Below are positions 47,223-59,425 of a stretch of DNA of 64,000 nt, in pieces (within the stretch, counting starts at the first letter, position 1; every line of letters begins with the position of its first letter). The notes below the pieces were generated by a model, which saw nothing but the letters and a program-made list of their open reading frames with translations, did no database searches and was not told where the DNA came from. The position numbers and the translations under genes are program-made. Location of the stretch: assembly GCA_963970005.1 (NCBI GenBank), contig CAXAMN010021112.1, positions 2,022,020 to 2,086,019 of the forward strand. The letters run 5' to 3'. The DNA comes from Durusdinium trenchii (taxonomy: Eukaryota > Sar > Dinophyceae > Suessiales > Symbiodiniaceae).

Positions 47223-49227
47223 GTAAGCCACGTTGGATTTATGATTTATCTTCTCTTTATTGCGTCCATCCATTCTGGCCGTGGCATGTTTTACCGTAAG
47301 AGACTGTGACGAAGTGCCGCGTCGCGGCTATTACTACATCCATGTAGCTCAAGGCGGACACCCATGTGTTGTATTGGTATTGTTGGCAGCATAGGCGACG
47401 TGGGTCGAAGCATGGATGGACGATTGTCACGGAGCAGGGAGGTTGGTTCCCCAGTTGGCAACGTTGCCCAACATGACGTACTATCCAAACCCACTGAGGA
47501 ACAATAACTATACCTGGACCCTCCAAAGTACCGCGGAAAAATGCGACATGTACGGCATACAAACAGGTCCTTGTACCCTGCTTTTCCGAGTTACTTGGAG
47601 GGTCCAGACTCCAACGCCGAAGGGGTCGGACGGGTGCCGTTCGGTCCGTTCGCTCCATGGCTTCCTGTTTGAGGCGTTCGGTCCAATCCTGGTTCCAGTC
47701 AATTCTCGGGATGGGTCGTTCCATCCTGATAGATCTGGGTCTGGAACTGAGCCTTCCAGGGTAGGTCAACCGGTCGGTGTCCTGGTGACATGACCCACGG
47801 CCATCTCATTGAGTAGTGTTTTTAGAGGACCAACACCAGTAAAATGAGGTCAGTTCCCAACACCTGTAGGGAAGGGAAGGACAACACCTCCCAGCTCCTT
47901 GAAATGATGGGTATTTCCGAAATGGCCTGCGGTTTGCCCCCGCTTTAACCCCCGGGATCGGTAAGAACGATGATGACACCATCCCCAAAAAGCATCGGAT
48001 GGCGAATGGTGGCTGATGTTTCGGGAAGACCTTTCCTCGTGTCTTTGTGTGTCAGTATGTGCCAGTTGCCTTCTGGACCGTCCAAGTGTACTGTTTGACA
48101 ATCCTGACACTCCATGCGGGATGGTGTCGGAGGTCGATGGGGCGGCGATTCCAGTCTGGTCGCGTCTGGGTAAGTGATCGACGAAGCCGCCAAATGAGGG
48201 AGTTCTCGCCCTGCGGGATGGATAGCCAGCGCAAGCACGGTGCGTGTTGTCTTGACACGTTCCTCGAAACCCAAGGAATCAGAAACAACTGGTTGTTCCA
48301 ATATGGCAAGTTGGGTCCTTTCCACAACAAGTCGTGGTCGTTCGGGGAAATATCCATTTGTTCGGGTTTCCAAGTGATTCACTCAGCCAGATCAGATCCG
48401 TGGACGCTTTGCTGAGGCAATTGGCGAGACTGTGTTTTGGGCGTTGGTGCCTCGCCCCAGTAAGTACGGACCCGGCTCGCAAACTGCAACAAGGTTCAAG
48501 CCAGGTCCGTTGTGACAAGTAGGGCAAGGTCAACATGAAGCATTGGCTGGTTTTGTAAATTTTGTCATCACATGACAAAAGCATATATAGATTCCATACT
48601 GTGACATTGCTGCACTTAGACGCATGAACCAACACTCAGCCTTTGCCAATGCATTTGTTGGGGCTCCCTTAAAACTCCAAGACTCCTGAGATGTCCTGAG
48701 ATATCCATGACAATGCCATGGCATGTACACTCCAAGACCATCCCAAACAAGGAAACCCGGTTTTGTAGTGTAAACTCCTTAGAACCAAACTATGGTTGTT
48801 CAGTACCATTAAATCATTGGTGGGCCAGGAAGCCTAGGGTCAAGATGTTTTTGGTCTACGGGCCAGATATGTGAGTCCAAGGTCATCATCAAGCATCATA
48901 GAGGTCACAAGTGCATAGACGTGCAATATCTTCCTGGTCGATATGTTGCAAACTCGACACCAAGAAATGATTGAATTTCGATTGATCAGAGCACAACGAA
49001 TTTCGATTGATCAGAGCACAACGGAGGTTCCAATTGATTCCGTTTGTATCGTTTCGTTGCCTAAAATCTTTAGTGTTTGACTGGTGGTTTCAGCCGATGT
49101 ATATTTCAGTGGTTTCTTGGCATGATCATATCATCCCCATGATTCCATGCTGTATTATGCTGTAATTACCATATTAGTTTCAGATGTGTACCCCTCCAAA
49201 CATGTCAAGCCAAGCACCTTAGATATG

Positions 49228-49385
49228 AAACATGAGGCCATCGCTACGAACGGAGCGATCGGACGCTACGATCGGGGCTCCTGGCCCTTACTAGGAGCAA
49301 GAGGACGCTACTAGGAACAAAGGGCATCGCTAGTAGATATACCCAGAACCCAGACATGACCCCTAGCTAGGTTGGAGGCCAGAAA
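49228..49385. repeat. Dispersed repeat, GAGGCCATCGCTACGAACG copy
   Basis: The segment combines GAGGCCATCGCTACGAACGG with ACTAGGAGCAAGAGGACGCTA and TTGGAGGCC, the same set of words as at 11.45 kb. Confidence 0.55.
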
Positions 49386-49571
49386 CGTCGTCTCCACGGG
49401 CGCCACGGTCTCCATGGTCCAGGTCTCCACGTGCACCCGCGCACCGCGCGCGAGCGGCGGGCGCAGATCCCGCCAGAGGTTGATTTGGCGGCTGGGCTGG
49501 ACCGACCGAACGTCTGGCGAAGGGCCATGGTCGAAAGTCCGGGCGACGGAGCGAACGGAAGTGGAGAAGAG
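49383..49571 (+). CDS. Exon-like island
   Basis: 63 codons, phase 0 at both ends, between GAGGCCAG and GTCTCAGG. The first part is a Gly/His repeat (RLHGRHGLHGPGLHVHP); the second reads IPPEVDLAAGLDRPNVWRRA. It directly abuts a GGAGGCC repeat copy. Unknown. Confidence 0.32.
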
Positions 49572-49602
49572 GTCTCAGGACATGCGAGATCTACCCTAAT
49601 TC

Positions 49603-49677
49603 ATGTAGACTCTTGATTAGTAAAACCACCGCTTTTCAATCCAAGGGTTGGGTTTATTATTAGTCAAGCGTATACAT
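49603..49677. mobile_element. 75-bp hairpin element, copy 2
   Basis: It begins with ATGTAGACTCTTGATT and ends with an imperfect inverted copy (AGTCAAGCGTATACAT). Related to the element at 51.05 kb but reversed in orientation and more diverged. Confidence 0.55.
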
Positions 49678-50610
49678 TAGGGGATAACCCTCCGCTCTCT
49701 TTTTTACACATGGTCTTTCGAGGGGTCATTGTCCAGTTCCATGATTGTTGCAGGGAGGGTAAGCCTGATTCTCAGGACTTCAGAAGTCCAAAGGCCCCAA
49801 GCTGGCTTACTTCACAGAGCCTCAATTGTCTTCAAATGTCTGCAACCTGCAGTGGTATGTGGAGGTATGTAGAGGAAGATGCAAAAACTTCGACCACAAT
49901 GGTCCAGGATTTTACACTACACAACCAGATCAATCATATTTTTAAGGGTCTTGGAAAGCTAGGGATATTCTATGCTTCATTGTCTTGGAAGGCTAGGGAT
50001 ATTCTATGGTTCATTGTTTTTTGCGTCGTTCGCCGTCCGTGGTCAGCCGTCAGCGAGACGTCAGCAGGTCTTGGACTACGTTTCGGCCGAAGCCTACAAT
50101 TTGGGCGTCCGAAGCACTGTGCAGCTAGGTGCGCCTGGATGGCTCGTGGGTTCGTGGAAAACCCAGCTACGCCCTGGAAGAGATCCACATGGAACAACAA
50201 ACATATTCGGCTGTAGACTAATAGAGGAAACTTGTCTTCCAAAGGTCCATGTCTAGGTTCCATGTAGATCTTGCCGGGTGTTGGTGTCGATCAGACAAAG
50301 TGAGCTATTGAACCATGACTCGTTGACAGTGAGAGCTGCTATTGGTGCTGTATATTCTTTGCAATATATACCTAGCTGCATATGGGTGGTGGTTTCGGGT
50401 ATGAATGCTATATAGACATTAATTGTGCCTCAATCGATTTTGGGCTACGCGCCTCAATCTTTTCTCTTTCAAGTGCTAGCAAAGGCAGCATCTCTGCTGC
50501 TGGCCCACTTTCACAGGGAGTCTTCCTATATTTCTTCTATTCTCACCATAAAACCGTCGACAGTGCGATAGAAACAGCCTCAGATTCTGGCAAAACCCTC
50601 TGCTGCGCAG

Positions 50611-50776
50611 GTGCTCTACCTCGCGAGGCGGACGAGGACGAGGACGGCCTTCCGGGCAACGTGGACCCTGCGGCTGCGCCGGTGCTGACGTCCACGGTGA
50701 AGAGACGCAGCTTGGGAGCGACCGTGACGATCCGCACGCCGAGTTTCGGGGGGCGCAACGGGGCATTTAAAGACGA
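50611..50776 (+). CDS. Exon-like island
   Basis: It starts after TGCTGCGCAG; the frame reads LPREADEDEDGLPGNVDPAA then TVKRRSLGATVTIRTPSFGG, and a GTGTGG donor-like site follows. Strong GC at third positions. Unknown. Confidence 0.4.
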
Positions 50777-51044
50777 GTGTGGATCGGTTGTGACTATAGA
50801 AGTAAGCTGAAAGCACGGAAGGGTTCCACCAAGTCCAACGACATAGAAACGAGTTCGGTTCCTGGGTGTTGCCAGCCTCTGTGAGGAAAGACATGTGGTG
50901 GTGAATTGACTGACATCTGTTTCAGACTGGCGCGATTGACCTCCGAGGACCTTGCAGAGTCACCGGGGAGGATCTGATCTCAAGTTGTGGAGGGTTTTCT
51001 TGCCAGAAAAGCAAGGATGGTATGGACTGAGGCCAACCTGTGAC

Positions 51045-51133
51045 AATGTAGACTCTTGATTCATAAACCGTCCCCATTTGGATTGAAAAACCGCTGCTTT
51101 ACATGCGGGGGTTATTAATCAAGAGTCTACATT
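51045..51133. mobile_element. 89-bp hairpin element, copy 1
   Basis: AATGTAGACTCTTGATT at the left end is perfectly inverted at the right end (51117-51133). The inside resembles copy 2 at 49.6 kb in the opposite orientation (shared core TTTTCAATCCAA). A very short foldback element is the simplest reading. Confidence 0.65.
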
Positions 51134-51505
51134 CTACATTAGAGCCCTTCAGTGTTTTCAGCCCTGGCGATCCTTGCCAGGTATATTTACAAACCATCAC
51201 GTGAACCTAATTGCTCTAACGACAAATCAAACCAAATGGGTGCCAATGTTCTAGACTTCAGGCAAGATGACGCACACAGTATATGCAACCGCAAAAAACA
51301 AAGATCAACATGGTCAAGCAAGTCCTAGCAAGGACTAACCACTCCAGAGTGGGATTCCCTGCATTCCGCTGGTTCCCTTTTCCCGTGACTAAGGGCTTGC
51401 AAGGAGGAAGACATGTTAACAAGGTGGAACCCCTGCGATGTTTGATCTAATTTGATCTAAGGGGGCTGAAGGGAGCCGAAGGTGACCTGTTTTCCTGCTG
51501 GGCAG

Positions 51506-51607
51506 GACACGTGTCCCTTCCACGGGTCCCTTCGGACATGCAGACGGACACGGCACTCCAGGGGCCCAAGGTCCTACAACAAGAGATTTGCATCATCGGT
51601 TGTGGAG
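51506..51607 (+). CDS. Exon-like island ending in a possible Rossmann start
   Basis: It lies between GCTGGGCAG and GTGCGT. The frame HVSLPRVPSDMQTDTALQGP ends in EICIIGCG, which resembles the first strand and glycine loop of dinucleotide-binding folds. One motif only, so the assignment is weak. Confidence 0.3.
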
Positions 51608-53531
51608 GTGCGTTTCAAGAATGATGAAAGCACATACAGTATATTGTTCATTGTTGTTCATTGTTGGAGGTTTTTTCGTTGTTCATTGTTCATTGTTGTG
51701 AAAGCACGCAGATATTGTAACATTGTAAACAACGAACCACTGTCGGCAAAGATCGATTTGATATAAATTAATAGAAATTGATGCATTCCCACACCGCAAA
51801 GGATGGCAAACACCCGTAAAGGATTGCATCATCGGATCCGCTTGCCCAACGCATAGGATCCGTTCGGTGTCGCTTCTCTCCTTTTTTGCTTCATGTACCC
51901 ATCAGATCCGGTCAGCAGTTCGCCAGATTCGACTCAACTTGGGGCTGGTTGGACATTAAGAGGTGAAACATGGTTCCAAGTTACACCACTCCAAGCAGCA
52001 GACACAACAACATGATTTCTAAAACTGGACGAACACCACACTTCCTTTGGCAGTCAGATAGGTTGTTGGAACTGAGGTAGGGCCTGAGGTAGGGTCACCT
52101 GCTTTCAATATCTACTTGTGGTATTTTTTGGTTTCATGGCGCAAGAACGGAACAACCGTTTGCTTCAGAGAAGTTCTACTGGCAAACGAGGTCTTTTCTT
52201 GTTCAGGTCCAACAAGACCTTCAAGGCAGTTGTTAGAGGTTGCCTTTTTTTGGCAAGTGGCTGAGGTATCAATGCTTGGCTTCCATTGCAGCTGGGCCAT
52301 CTTTCAGCCTGGGATCATCCAGCTACAGTGGTCTCAGAGTAGATGGCACTGGTACCCAAAGATCTCTCTCAAATTGGTTTCCAATTTCAAGCACCAAACT
52401 TGGGGCTCTGAAACCACTGCAGGGGTGCGAACGAAGCTGTTCTCGTCGTTCTCCATCTCCCACATCGGTCTGGTCATGTCTGGTCTAATCACATGGGTCG
52501 GCGTCAACGAGGGGCCATTCTGAAAGGGGGGAAACCTCCCAAAGACATCCAAAGACCACCTAGACAAACACCCATTGGTTCGGGATCTCCCTAGTCAATC
52601 TAGTCACCAGAGCACCCAATGTATTTTGTAGGGATCCGAAAGCCCATCTCGTCAGGTTCGGTGGTTGGACCCCGCAAATTAACCCACCCCAACCATCTTC
52701 AGAAGGTAGTTGGAGCTCTAGCGATGGGTCAATTTTTGAGAAAGACCATTCCGACGAGCCCCTTACTCCAAACCTGTGAACTAACATGAACTTAGTACAT
52801 GGCGTGCCAAAAGAAACGCCCAAAATTGGACGCTCCCCCGAGTTCTCACCCGATTCTTCATCGCTTCAACTGAGCAAAAGCTTCCACCACTGGTCGAGCG
52901 ACCCTGTCCCACTCCTCCAGACCGGCCGGTCGTGCTGTCGTTCAGTGCGGCAAACGAATTTGCTGCGAGGTACATCAACCCGAGCAATTGGGCCGTGTCA
53001 AGGACCCAGTTCACCGGGCCTCATAGTCCAAGACATCGTGAGGACAGACTCCATGGCACTGGGATTGATCGCCCTTCTCAATCTTTTCAACCACCCCGAT
53101 ATACTGAGTAGGTAAAGATGCCAGTTCCATGGAGTGCCATGGTTAATGCTGTTGAATTGAAAGATCAGGAATCCGAGGACCAGGTCCAAAGATTGGCCGC
53201 CCACAATTATTCAACCTCTCCGAAACCGTAGGTGTTATCAAGAAAGACACTTTCCCCTTTCCAGGAGCTACGCCTCCGAGTTGGGCGCTGGCCGGGGGGG
53301 GCTGCGCCACCCGGCCACATGGCCGTGGATCAAAAACTGGTAGGTCTGGTCCATCATGTAGCTTGGCAGCTTGACCTCCCAGGTAGGTCAACCATGAATT
53401 CGTTTCTTCGTGCCCTGTGCTACATTTTGTTATATCACGGTTCACCCCCTCTTCATACCTGATACCAGAGCTCGAGTGTGTATATCTGGGAAGAGTTCGG
53501 ATCAGGTCCAGGTCCAGTCGTGTTACCACAG

Positions 53532-53659
53532 CAGCTCATGGTGCCATGACCCACGACACCACGAGCGGCAGGACCTTCGCCCCATCGGCTTTCTCCTTGA
53601 TCGCCACGCAGCTGAACACTGCCTTCAAGCCCAGCGATGCCCTGTGGCTTCGGCGGTGA
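53532..53659 (+). CDS. Probable terminal exon of an unknown gene
   Basis: It opens after GTTACCACAG, reads MTHDTTSGRTFAPSAFSLIA then TQLNTAFKPSDALWLRR, and ends at TGA 53657-53659. Codon use is strongly coding-like. Confidence 0.4.
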
Positions 53660-55622
53660 AAGGTGTTGTGTTTTGTTGGATCCAGATCCAGGGTCACCTT
53701 AATCCTAGGGAGTGGGTGATCCAGGGAGTGGGTCGCCTTTCACCAGTGATCCACTGGTCATGGGTTCCTTAATTCAGTGGATCGCCAGCAGCCACTATGT
53801 TAAGAAACCAGGGAGTTTCTATAATATAGGTCTTAGTCTTAGTCTTAGATGGTTTTAGTATCCCTAGAAGTCCAAGACTATGTTAAAATAGGTCTTTAGG
53901 TGACCCGAAAAGGAGATTCCTTTAGCTCGGTGGTGCCAGAAATAGTCTTTGGACTTCCAGGGGTATGTTTTAGTTGCACTGAAACCATGTTCTTTGACCA
54001 GCGAGTGACTCGTTGTCAAAGTCCTGGATCGACTGGTGAAGACTCCTGGGAGGGCCGCTTAGCGTTAGCCGAATTCGGGTGACGTCCGGGGGCGACTTGC
54101 TTGGGGTTCGGAGTACGAAGAGGGAGAGGATTCTCCGACCCCCTTCAGACTGAAGGATTCTTGGTTTTCAGAGACTGTCTAGAAGTCCCTGGTCTTGCGA
54201 ATCAGGTGATTTATTGTCCCGAGCTGGATAAATCCACTGACATGCGGAATATGTTTTTCTTGGATCCTGGACAGCAAATGCAAGTAGAAGCCCAGTTCGA
54301 CGATTTTGGGAACCACCACAGTTTTTAGGGAATTCCTAAACTCGGGTCACCTATAGAAAGACCATTTTTCTCATGGTCAACTGGACTCTCAGGGGAGACG
54401 TGAGTCAGTGCAGGGCCTGCAGGGTAGGGGCCATCACCTACTACCCAGGCCCTCCAAACAGCCCTGGGTGCCTCAACACCGATTTGAGACCCCAGACCCC
54501 TCCAGAGGATTCGGGTCCGACCCCACCATATGATGGTCCAGGGTCGTGTTTGGGTAGGATTCACTTCTCTCTGAAATTCCAGGATCTAGTGTCTCGTGAC
54601 CGGAACAGTCGGTCGATGACCAGAGAAGATGATGTCAACACTATCCTCATCATCCACTTGGGCAGTTTTCACGGTTATACCATGTTATACCCACACTACA
54701 CCAAGCCCCAAAGTCCGCCTTTTAGGAGCAGAGAAAAAACAGAAACACAATCGAATCCATCCAATCTTATCGGATTCAATAGCACACAGCTCTCCCTAAA
54801 ATTCCATTGGTATAGACCGATGGCTCTCCCCAATTAATAATCATAGAACATCTGCTAGCGCAGTTCTCCTTAGCTTGGTGGACCCAATACAGCTCCGGGT
54901 CGACAGCTCTCCCCGGCGCTCCAGGCAGGTCTGTGCGCGCTTGATGTGCTGCGCCGTGGTGGGCTTCGTGCGCTCCGCCGACGTCTGGCAGCGCGCCGAA
55001 GCGTCGCAGCGGAGCGTCCCTCGGGTCCAACGGCCGGCGCGAGCCTGTGCGCGCCAGTGCGCTCGGAGTTGGTTTTGGCCGAGAAGAGCGGGTGGATTGG
55101 TGTGGAAAAATGAGTGAATCCAGAGGCGTTATATGACCCAAACCATCCCAAACCGCCTGAAAAAAAACATGCATGAGTGAATCCCCTAAACAGTGGAAAG
55201 CTTATCCTGTTTTTGTGGGCGTCCGAAGCCAAATCCCACGTCGGATGGATTTCGGCAGGGTGGCAGGGTGGCAGGGTGGCAGGGAGGGTACACTTACCGA
55301 AGGAAATGCAGGTCTTCGCAGAAAAACCGAGCCGAAGACTGAGTTGGTCCAATAAGGGAAATGAACCCTCACCATCAGATACCCTCGATTCCATCCTTGC
55401 CGGGCTGACCGACTCGTGAGAAACACCGGGCTCGAGCCATCTCCTCATTCCCTTTTCGTCTCGTCGTCGCGCGAGCCGACTAGCGCGACGTAGCGCGCGT
55501 AACGCGCGTGAGAAACGAGGTGCAGATGTACTGCGATATCCACCGTCTCTTGCTCCAGCCTCCTGGCCAGATCGCGTTAGGTCGTCGCAGAGGCGTCAAC
55601 CACCACGCGCGTTTTCGTTGAG

Positions 55623-55747
55623 AGCCCGCGTGCATGCGCACCGCGGAGCCTCCGCCTCCGTGCGTGGTTGATGTGGGGTCTATGACTCTGACCTCTGGGT
55701 CCGAATTTGAGGGGACTGGAACAGCGCCCAAAGAAGCTAGAGTCTAG
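55623..55747 (+). CDS. Exon-like island with stop
   Basis: The frame ACMRTAEPPPPCVVDVGSMT then TSGSEFEGTGTAPKEARV ends with TAG at 55745-55747. The strongly GC-rich area around 54.9-55.6 kb is open in several frames on both strands, so strand is not certain. Confidence 0.27.
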
Positions 55748-56123
55748 GTTTGTATAGCTTTGAACATGAATACAATGTACCTGTTTCTGTCTTCGTTTGG
55801 CGTTTGGGTACGAACTATTTAATAATTTGTGTCGGGTTTACGGTGTGATTTGGTGAGCTCCAGATACCGCAAAGTGAATTTGTTGAATTTGGGAGTGGAG
55901 TGCTTGGAAGTGGCGCGATGTATTTACTTTAAGTCTCAACTGGAGAAAGTCAAACATGTCAAATACACTCACCAGTTGGTTTGAAGAGCCCAAATGGTAT
56001 CTTATGTTCTATAGTGTATCCAAGGCCCAGCCTTTCTACTCTGGGATGAAGATCTTCCCGAAAATCCATCACACCACCCACCCCGCCTGGGCTTCATCGG
56101 CCTGACCGAGCACATGGTCCGAG

Positions 56124-56228
56124 CAGTCTGGTCTCGGTGAAAAACGCCTGAGGATGGCTGAAGAATATCCGGAGATCAAAGAGCTGGCAGAACAGAAGGT
56201 CACAGGTGTCCTGGCTGAAGGTCCTTGA
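56124..56228 (+). CDS. Exon-like island with stop
   Basis: After GTCCGAG the frame reads QSGLGEKRLRMAEEYPEIKE then LAEQKVTGVLAEGP and stops at 56228. Helical and charged. Unknown. Confidence 0.33.
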   Translation, partial: QSGLGEKRLRMAEEYPEIKELAEQKVTGVLAEGP

Positions 56229-57082
56229 GTGACCGTCTCAGTGACACGAGGGAACCGGGAACCGGGAATCGAACGGTCTAAACACATGAACAGTGGGCCC
56301 GGAACACGACAGCCAAAAACATGATTTCATCGCTTTCTAGTCAGTGCTTCCGGAGGAACAACACCTGAATTGGTCAGAAAGTGTGGTCCATGTCAGTTTT
56401 CTGGTGCACTTATAACCCCGATCCAAGAAACATGGAAGTGGATGGCCGCTGGGAAGAATACTCAACAGTCGGTCTTCTACTTCAAGGTTCTTTGTGCCAG
56501 GGTTGGGTAGTGAATGGGATGTCTTTCATGGATGGCCGGGTTGTGAAAGAAGGATCGCGCTGATCTCAAGTGTGAAAGTGGAGGACCAGTGCTTCAAACC
56601 AGCCATATGATGGCCTTTGACCCTTGGTTGGTGGACGAATAGGGGAGAAACCGTGTCGTGGACAACCAAGTTCATGGTACCTGGCATCATCTGGCATCTA
56701 ATCTACCCCTCTATAATTGGTGGTTTTGAGGATTGGGTGATTGGTAGAATCCTGCACTGGGTACATATGGGTACATCCTTTTCTGGGGAAATCTTGTATT
56801 ATTATGCTTATTTTATTACTATGATATATTAGTATATTGTATGGATGTGTACTAACTATCTTATCATGTTCCTTTACTGGTGAAGATTGTAGTTTATGTT
56901 CTTTCCGCTTGCGGCACCAGCAAATCCAAGATCGTCACAGTCGTTTGGCTGCGCCTCACCGAGGCTTTATCAACGACACGCAGAAGCGCACACGCAAAGG
57001 CGCTTCCTGGAAGACCCCGTGCTTCGGGGAGTCGTCGTGATCCAGATGCTGAACACCCATGCGTGTGATTTCTTGATCTGTT

Positions 57083-57125
57083 AGGATGGAGGCCATCGCC
57101 TCTCTAGGATGGAGGCCATCGCTTT
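57083..57125. repeat. Two tandem GGATGGAGGCCATCGC units
   Basis: Two 16-bp copies lie 23 bp apart, another member of the GGAGGCCATCGC family. Confidence 0.6.
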
Positions 57126-57887
57126 CCGACCCCCTGGACTCCGAGCCAGGCACCTCAGACCTGGGCCTGCTCATCGTCTATTTGATACTCCGAGCTGCAG
57201 AGTTGAAGATGGGACCTCCCACCTAGGTCGACCTCAGGTGGTTGGATCATTTTCATATCATCATTTCCGTCAACAAAGTCACCTAGTGCTAAAGCACCTG
57301 TAGTAGAGGAACATCATCTGCCAGTTTCCTTGTTCGTGGAGGAAACCAAGAACAAAGAAAGTGGAGTCGGCCCACTTTTGACCATTTCGGCGCAGAGAGT
57401 TGATGCTAATGTGGAATCTGTATCAGGTCGATCGTTCCTATGCGCACTCCTTGAAATAGCAATGGAAGCGGAGTGCACCATGTGTTTGGTATCCTGAAAA
57501 TGGTCATCCAAGAGGCCATGCCATCCACTTCCATGACTATTTCAGGGAGTGTAGACATTTTCACAGGAATCAAGCCGAATGGGTTATGGGCACAGAATCT
57601 TGTATACTATCCTCCAACCAATCGATCAGCAAATATTGATTTAATCTCCGACGAACACATGCAACATGGAAGTGGAGTTCACCCCCTGTTTGTAAAAGAA
57701 CGTCGTCTTCCTTTCGGGGCCATTTGCCATCCACTTCCATGGGATGTGTTCGTCAGAGTGTATTCGTGGTTATTGCAACCCAGTTTACCACTCCCCCCAA
57801 ATACCCTCCAAGCCATGTCAGAAAAAGTATAAAGATGTATAAAGTAACATGCCTTTGTTTTTCTTCTTATTTTTGACTTACCATGTA

Positions 57888-58093
57888 GGCTACTGGCTTG
57901 ACCACATGGCTGTTGAAGTGCAATCACAAGGTTCTGAATTACCACCCATGGAGTCGCGACGTATCGCGACGTCCCAAACCGTGGAAATCCCTAAGGAGTC
58001 TGTGCGACACCGACTGGCCAAGTCTACGCGATGTCTTCGTGCCCGAGATGCTGCGGCGAGCCTTTGCAAGGAGAAGTGGTTGCCGCATTAGGC
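57888..58093 (+). CDS. Exon-like island near the DIRS-like element
   Basis: After CCATGTAG two overlapping + frames are open to about 58.09 kb; the one ending PSLRDVFVPEMLRRAFARRS looks the more natural. It is followed by about 400 bp of A-rich DNA with G homopolymers (58301-58321) before the retroelement. Confidence 0.28.
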
Positions 58094-58501
58094 TTTAAAG
58101 CAGAAAGGACAAGAAACAGAAAAGAAACATCAGGATACTGAATGACGATGTAGAAGAAGACGGAAGTCAATAAGATGAAGAAGAAGATCATATGTATTAT
58201 ATGTAATGAGAAAAGATAAAGAACACAAAGAGTTGCTGCTAATCAGTCCTCGAACACCTACCAGATGAAAGGCAAAATAAATATATGACTTGAAAAGATA
58301 GGAGGGGGGGGAGGGGGGGGGTCAGGTTAGACCGTTCAAAAATCCGCCCGGGGGAGCACTAAAACAGACAAGACATAGCTTAACAAACGTAACAAAGAAC
58401 TAACAAAAAACCAACTACCCAAAACACGCCGTGCCCCAGGGCCGGCGGATTTATCCCAGTTGAGCAGTCATGAACCCGCTATTTCACCTCAAGCTCTTTC
58501 G

Positions 58502-58613
58502 TTTTGGTGCAGTGGAAACTATGCGCTGAGAAACGAAGGAAGCTTCTTTCCCAGCGATCTCAACAATTCCCAACGCTGTTGATGCGATCGTTGCGACAAG
58601 CGGAGAACTCCAA
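58502..58613 (+). repeat. Left copy of 112-bp direct repeat of the DIRS-like element
   Basis: It matches 63687-63798 at 109 of 112 positions. The right copy encodes the C-terminal end of the recombinase (LVQWKLC...RRKLLSQRSQEF). The left copy is therefore a detached piece of recombinase coding sequence at the 5' end, as expected for a split terminal repeat or for the tail of a tandem upstream copy. Confidence 0.88.
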
Positions 58614-58628
58614 TTCTGGTTCGAGATC

Positions 58629-59231
58629 TTGAGGTCTGGAAGGGAAGCCAAGAATCGACGGAAGGACGTTTTCGTCGCTCCGCCAGAATGCAAGGGACAA
58701 GCCAGCGTTGAGCCAAAGGTTGTGGTAGCACCCGCAGGTGCAAAACTCTCGGCTCATGGAGGGAACGCCGGAATCCGAGCTTCATCCTCGAGGCCCGAAT
58801 TGAGTGGTGGAGCGGAATATCTCACTGTCGAGGAAGGACTCGTGATTCAAGCGCGGCAGAGCGTCGTACGCGCTCCGGTGACCTCTGTCGGATTCACACA
58901 TCCGTCATACCTCGCGATCCTCGCGCTGATCAGTCAGTATGATGCAAGCGTCGGGGACGCTCTCACATTGTACCTCAAGACCCTAGTGGTCTATACAAAC
59001 CTGGTGCCCCGCCGTCAAGTGTCCATCAATGCTACGAGAGAGTTGAGGGCATCAGCTCGCGACCCGAGCATCACCGAAGGGGCTCGAATGCTTGGCCTGC
59101 CCCACAGCAGCAACGAGGAGATGGAAGAGGCAGCTGCGAAACTTTCCCTGATCCTCTCTTGCCTTCTTGCTCTCGCGCACGGCCGGGCCAACACAGGGCG
59201 AATTCCGGAGGTAATTAATTGGGTTCATTAA
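58629..59231 (+). CDS. Gag-like ORF of the DIRS-like element
   Basis: An open frame of about 200 codons lies directly after the left repeat and ends at 59231. It is Ala/Ser-rich with a long helical segment (YLAILALISQYDASVGDALT) and no zinc knuckle. Its position at the 5' end fits a structural or nucleic-acid-binding ORF1. There is no clear ATG at the beginning of the open frame, so the start may be lost or upstream. Confidence 0.45.
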   Translation: MRSGREAKNRRKDVFVAPPECKGQASVEPKVVVAPAGAKLSAHGGNAGIRASSSRPELSGGAEYLTVEEGLVIQARQSVVRAPVTSVGFTHPSYLAILALISQYDASVGDALTLYLKTLVVYTNLVPRRQVSINATRELRASARDPSITEGARMLGLPHSSNEEMEEAAAKLSLILSCLLALAHGRANTGRIPEVINWVH

Positions 59232-59425
59232 GGAAGAGCTAGGCCTGACAGCCTTCAGCGTGCCTCCCATCACCCAGAGTTTATGCGCACAGTTCAGCTG
59301 ATTGGAAAGTTTGGCCAGCAGGGGTTGCTTGTGCGTTGGGCAATGCGCAGCGAGTTCAACAACTACCTTCCTGAGGGGTCTTATCAATTCGAGGGCGGCG
59401 GAGGCTCTGAGCCTCCGCCGGCCAC

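Larger units (their letters stand above)
47223..58501. other. Long-intron type DNA between the islands
   Basis: Between the listed islands I see only short tandem copies (48973-49024, about 26 bp twice; 49949-50016, about 34 bp twice), an AT/GTT-rich patch near 51640-51720 and G homopolymers near 58305. No other gene can be supported. Confidence 0.45.

Noticed and set aside
54776..55448. Long Arg/Ala-rich frames on the - strand
   Set aside because: The area is very GC-rich and open in several frames on both strands, so no frame is preferred; a + strand exon in the same place is equally possible.
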